Assembly (NCBI GenBank): GCA_025357175.1
Contig: JANXPS010000263.1
Coordinates: forward strand, 1-7,827
DNA: 7,827 nt
Direction of reading: 5' to 3'
Origin: Deltaproteobacteria bacterium
GTDB lineage: Bacteria; Desulfobacterota; Deferrimicrobia; Deferrimicrobiales; Deferrimicrobiaceae
Part shown: positions 5,378-7,827 of the stretch, piece by piece
Layout: each line of letters begins with the position of its first letter
Numbering within the stretch: position 1 is the stretch's first letter
Made by a program: the position numbers and the translations under genes
The notes under the pieces: model-generated
Seen by the model: only the letters and a program-made list of their open reading frames with translations
Told to the model about the DNA's origin: nothing
Database searches by the model: none

Positions 5378-7489
5378 TCAGTGCAATTTATCCAGCGGGA
5401 TGGTCAGCGCCTCCTCGGCGGCCCGTGCCAGCTGTTCGAGCCGGTACGGTTTCTGGATAAAGCCGCAAATCCCTTCGCGCATGGTCTCCTCGACGGCCCC
5501 TTCGAGACTGTAGCCCGTCGAAAGGATCGCCCGCACGTCCGGCCGGATCGCCCGGATCCGGCGGAAACAGTCGCGGCCCGACAGATTGGGCATGACCATG
5601 TCGACGATCACCAGGTCGATGTCGCTGGACATGCGTTCATACGTTTCGGCCCCCTCGATGCCGTCCGACGCGGAGATCACCTCGTATCCGAGTTTTTCCA
5701 GCATCGCGCCGCACACATCGCGCACCTCTTCCTGGTCGTCGATCAGCAGGATCCGCCCGCGTGCCGCCCCCAACACGAGGCGGGAGGGTGGACGCTCCTC
5801 GACCGGTTCCTCGACTTCGCAGGACAGCGGCAGGTATACCTTGAAGACCGCGCCGCAGCCGGGGAGGCTTTCGACGTCGATGTAGCCGCCGTGGTTCTTG
5901 ACGATCCCGAACACCATCGAAAGACCCAGCCCGGTCCCCTTGCCGAGATCCTTGGTCGTAAAGAACGGGTCGAAGATCTTGCCCTGCAGCTCCTGGGGAA
6001 TTCCGACGCCGGTGTCGCCGACGTACATGGCCGCGTACCGGCCCGGACGCGCCCCGCGGTGTCCCCGGCAAAAATCCTCGTCGAACTCGAAGGGTTCCGT
6101 CACGAAGCGCAGCTCGCCCCCGGTCGGCATCGCGTCGCACGCGTTCATCGCCAGGTTCATCAGGACCTGTTCTAGCTGGGACGGGTCGCCGACCGCGGTC
6201 AGCTGGTCGGGAAAAAAACGGGAAACGATGTTGACCTTCTTGTCGAGCGTCCGATCGAGAAGGGCGATGACGCCGCCGATGACCTTGTGCAAATCGACCG
6301 GGATGGCGCGGTTCTTTCCCTTCCGGGCGTAGCCGAGAAGCTGCGCCGTCAGGAGGGAGGCCCGTTCGGCCGCCCCATGGATCACCCCGGCGGCCTTGAG
6401 CGTTTCGGGGTCCTTGAAGCCGCTTTCCCGGAGCAGGTCGGCGTAGCCCATGATGCCGGTCAGCAGGTTGTTGAAGTCGTGCGCGATCCCGCCGGCCAGC
6501 AGGCCGATCGCTTCCATCTTCTGCGACTGGAGCAGCTGGGACTGGAGTTCGCGGCTCTCGGCTTGCGCGCGCAGCCGCAGGGAGAGGTCGCGCGCCGATG
6601 CGCAGTTGTATTCCTGGCCGTCGAACTCGACGTGGTTGGCGGTCACCTCGACGGGAATAAGGCGGCCGTCCTTCGCGCGGTGGCTGGTTTCGATCAGGAG
6701 GTGTTTTTTCGAACGGAGGAGGCTCCAGTGGTCCGCCCAGTCCGTCCGGGGAAATCCCGGATTGATGTCGTGGATGGTCATCGCCAGCAACTCTTCCCGC
6801 GAGTAGCCCAGCGTCCGGCACATCACCTCGTTAGCGTAGATGAGGCGGCCTTCGGGATCGATCCAGTAGGCGGTATCGCCCGAATGGTCGACTGCGAACT
6901 GCATCAGCCTGAGATGCCCGTCGGCTTTCTTGCGGCGCGATATGTCGAGTATCAGGCCGTCGACGAAAAGGAATCGCCCATCGGCTCCGTAGGCGAACTG
7001 ACGCCTGTCGGCTATCCAGATATCGTGGCCGTCCCGGTGACGGATGCGGTATTCGACGCGAAGTTCCTTTTCCCGCTTGCGGACCGCATCCAGGAAGATG
7101 GCTTCAAGCTCGTGGAGATCGTCGGGATGGACCAGCGTTTTCCATTTCATCGCGCCCGACTGGAACTCGGAGGCCGGAATACCCGTCATCCGCTCGATGT
7201 CCGCCGACATGAAGGTAATCGACCAGTCGGGGCGCCCGTTGTAGACGGCGCCGGGCACATTGTTCATGAGGGAGAGCAGGCGCCCGGCGATCTCGGACTG
7301 TCCGTCGGGAATGGGGGTGTCCCGGCGGATCATCTGCGGGACCAGGAAGCACAATGCCACGAGAGCCGCGGCGAGCATTTCCCACCCGAACCCCTTCGAC
7401 CCGCTTGCGGCCATGGCGAACCCGAGCAGCATCCCGAGGAGGACCAGCGTCAACGACCGGGCGGATAAATGGCGACCTGGAAATTGCAT
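5378..7489 (-). CDS. PAS-PAS hybrid sensor histidine kinase with C-terminal receiver
   Basis: The 703-residue protein is a membrane-linked hybrid kinase. Two hydrophobic segments at about 11-28 and 36-54 leave almost no periplasmic loop, so sensing is probably cytoplasmic or within the membrane. PAS/PAC domains follow at about 66-188 and 190-305, then a short coiled coil, a HisKA domain with phospho-acceptor H337 (GGIAHDFNNLL) and an ATPase domain: N box NLAMNACDAM (445-454), G1 DTGVGIP (492-498), F box DPFFTTK (507-513), G2 GKGTGLGLS (516-524). The receiver at about 578-697 has acidic pair D584-D585, phospho-acceptor D630, T658 and K680. There is no output domain, so phosphate must pass to an unlinked partner or the receiver may act as a phosphate sink. 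The signal is unknown. ATG 7489 is the first start after an in-frame stop at 7511-7513; its ribosome binding site is poor. Confidence 0.93.
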   Translation of the reverse strand: MQFPGRHLSARSLTLVLLGMLLGFAMAASGSKGFGWEMLAAALVALCFLVPQMIRRDTPIPDGQSEIAGRLLSLMNNVPGAVYNGRPDWSITFMSADIERMTGIPASEFQSGAMKWKTLVHPDDLHELEAIFLDAVRKREKELRVEYRIRHRDGHDIWIADRRQFAYGADGRFLFVDGLILDISRRKKADGHLRLMQFAVDHSGDTAYWIDPEGRLIYANEVMCRTLGYSREELLAMTIHDINPGFPRTDWADHWSLLRSKKHLLIETSHRAKDGRLIPVEVTANHVEFDGQEYNCASARDLSLRLRAQAESRELQSQLLQSQKMEAIGLLAGGIAHDFNNLLTGIMGYADLLRESGFKDPETLKAAGVIHGAAERASLLTAQLLGYARKGKNRAIPVDLHKVIGGVIALLDRTLDKKVNIVSRFFPDQLTAVGDPSQLEQVLMNLAMNACDAMPTGGELRFVTEPFEFDEDFCRGHRGARPGRYAAMYVGDTGVGIPQELQGKIFDPFFTTKDLGKGTGLGLSMVFGIVKNHGGYIDVESLPGCGAVFKVYLPLSCEVEEPVEERPPSRLVLGAARGRILLIDDQEEVRDVCGAMLEKLGYEVISASDGIEGAETYERMSSDIDLVIVDMVMPNLSGRDCFRRIRAIRPDVRAILSTGYSLEGAVEETMREGICGFIQKPYRLEQLARAAEEALTIPLDKLH

Positions 7490-7571
7490 GGGCTGTGGCG
7501 TTACGCCCCCCTATCCACCTACTTATCGGCAGATCGGTCGCGGAACATTAGCGGAAACGGCGAAATGCGAC

Positions 7572-7600
7572 TTGGATTTTCAGGGGTTTGCGTGTATAAG
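7572..7600 (+). promoter_or_regulatory. Putative promoter of the tRNA-Leu gene
   Basis: TTGGAT (7572-7577) and TATAAG (7595-7600, five of six matches to the -10 consensus) are separated by 17 nt. The predicted start at about 7607 gives a leader of roughly 13 nt before the mature tRNA. The rest of the 130-nt gap between the kinase start and the tRNA shows no gene. Confidence 0.6.
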
Positions 7601-7619
7601 TTTCTTCTTGTTCAGAGAC

Positions 7620-7706
7620 GCCGGAGTGGTGGAACTGGCAGACGCGCGGGACTCAAAATCCCGTGAGGGCAACCTCGTGAGGGTTCGACCCCCTCCTCCG
7701 GCACCA
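7620..7706 (+). tRNA. tRNA-Leu, anticodon CAA
   Basis: A full cloverleaf of 87 nt can be drawn. Acceptor strands GCCGGAG (7620-7626) and CTCCGGC (7696-7702) pair perfectly. The anticodon stem CGGGA/TCCCG (7647-7651/7659-7663) closes loop CTCAAAA with anticodon CAA at 7654-7656, reading the leucine codon UUG. The long variable arm typical of a class II tRNA has stem GAGG/CCTC (7665-7668/7673-7676) with a GCAA loop. The T arm GAGGG/CCCTC holds TTCGACC. Discriminator A7703 and a genome-encoded CCA (7704-7706) end the gene. The long variable arm and anticodon both fit leucine. Confidence 0.97.
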
Positions 7707-7827
7707 CATTGCGAGATAAATAGACGATTTCAGTGTTCGCCGGCGCTATTGATGGGCTAAAATCTTGACCACTTTAACCGTTCTTTAACAGTTGGATGGG
7801 GCGGCGGCGGTGCGCGTCCAAATCGAC
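7707..7827. other. Right-edge intergenic region without a complete gene
   Basis: No complete gene, and no clear hairpin-plus-T-run terminator for the tRNA, is seen. A TAAAAT at 7758-7763 could be a -10 box, but only a poor -35 (TTCGCC, 7736-7741) lies upstream. TTGGA (7792-7796) and TCCAA (7817-7821) form an inverted repeat around a GC-rich loop. Possible start codons at 7796 (ATG) and 7810 (GTG, preceded by GGATGGGG) open frames that run to the window edge; too little is visible to call a gene. Confidence 0.5.
7780..7790 (+). promoter_or_regulatory. boxA-like antitermination element (candidate)
   Basis: GTTCTTTAACA matches the E. coli rRNA-leader boxA core GCTCTTTAACA at ten of eleven positions. 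In rRNA operons boxA binds the NusB-NusE antitermination factors ahead of 16S rRNA. Here it follows a tRNA gene and ends 37 nt before the window edge, so no rRNA sequence is available to confirm it. A short AT-rich chance match is possible. Confidence 0.35.

Noticed and set aside
3794..6175. Open frame of 793 codons on the + strand opposite pyk and the kinase gene
   Set aside because: Its protein is low-complexity and rich in R, G, D and H with no domain, and it runs antisense to two genes with complete catalytic motifs. It is a GC-bias shadow.
6287..7468. Open frame of 393 codons on the + strand opposite the N-terminal half of the kinase
   Set aside because: Antisense to clear PAS and HisKA coding sequence, with no recognisable domain or ribosome site.

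Overview
The window reads as a high-GC chromosomal segment from a Gram-negative bacterium. The gene types fit a deltaproteobacterial/Desulfobacterota-like lineage: a short-form ThiC under a TPP riboswitch, a PAS-PAS hybrid histidine kinase, and a PykA-type pyruvate kinase next to cvpA. That placement is an inference from gene content, not from a phylogenetic marker. I see no transposase, integrase, CRISPR array or prophage gene. The content is core metabolic and regulatory, and I found no convincing undescribed multi-gene system. The most informative parts are regulatory.

Layout, left to right. A tetratricopeptide-repeat protein enters from the left edge (1-669, +). It converges on a PDZ-domain lipoprotein (666-1166, -), and the two stop codons overlap. 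Between the lipoprotein and thiC, back-to-back divergent promoters can be read. The rightward one begins transcription at the 5' edge of a TPP riboswitch (about 1250-1350). An intrinsic terminator follows (1363-1398), then thiC (1431-2723, +). After 57 nt without a terminator comes a type I phosphoribosyltransferase (2781-3452, +), so both genes may sit on one thiamin-controlled transcript.

The central and right part is a tight leftward cluster: hybrid sensor kinase (7489-5378), pyruvate kinase (5356-3947) and a CvpA-family membrane protein (3921-3433), with gaps of only 21 and 25 nt. The end of cvpA overlaps the end of the phosphoribosyltransferase gene antisense by 20 nt. Beyond the kinase start lies a rightward tRNA-Leu(CAA) with its own promoter and an encoded CCA end (7620-7706). 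The last 121 nt hold no complete gene. They contain a boxA-like element resembling rRNA-operon leaders and possible start codons cut off by the window edge.

How the genes relate: ThiC makes the pyrimidine half of thiamin from the purine intermediate AIR and is shut off by TPP through the leader. Pyruvate kinase produces pyruvate at the end of glycolysis, and its co-directional neighbour is a two-component sensor whose output is not visible here. Long open frames opposite thiC, pyk and the kinase are GC-bias shadows and were not annotated.
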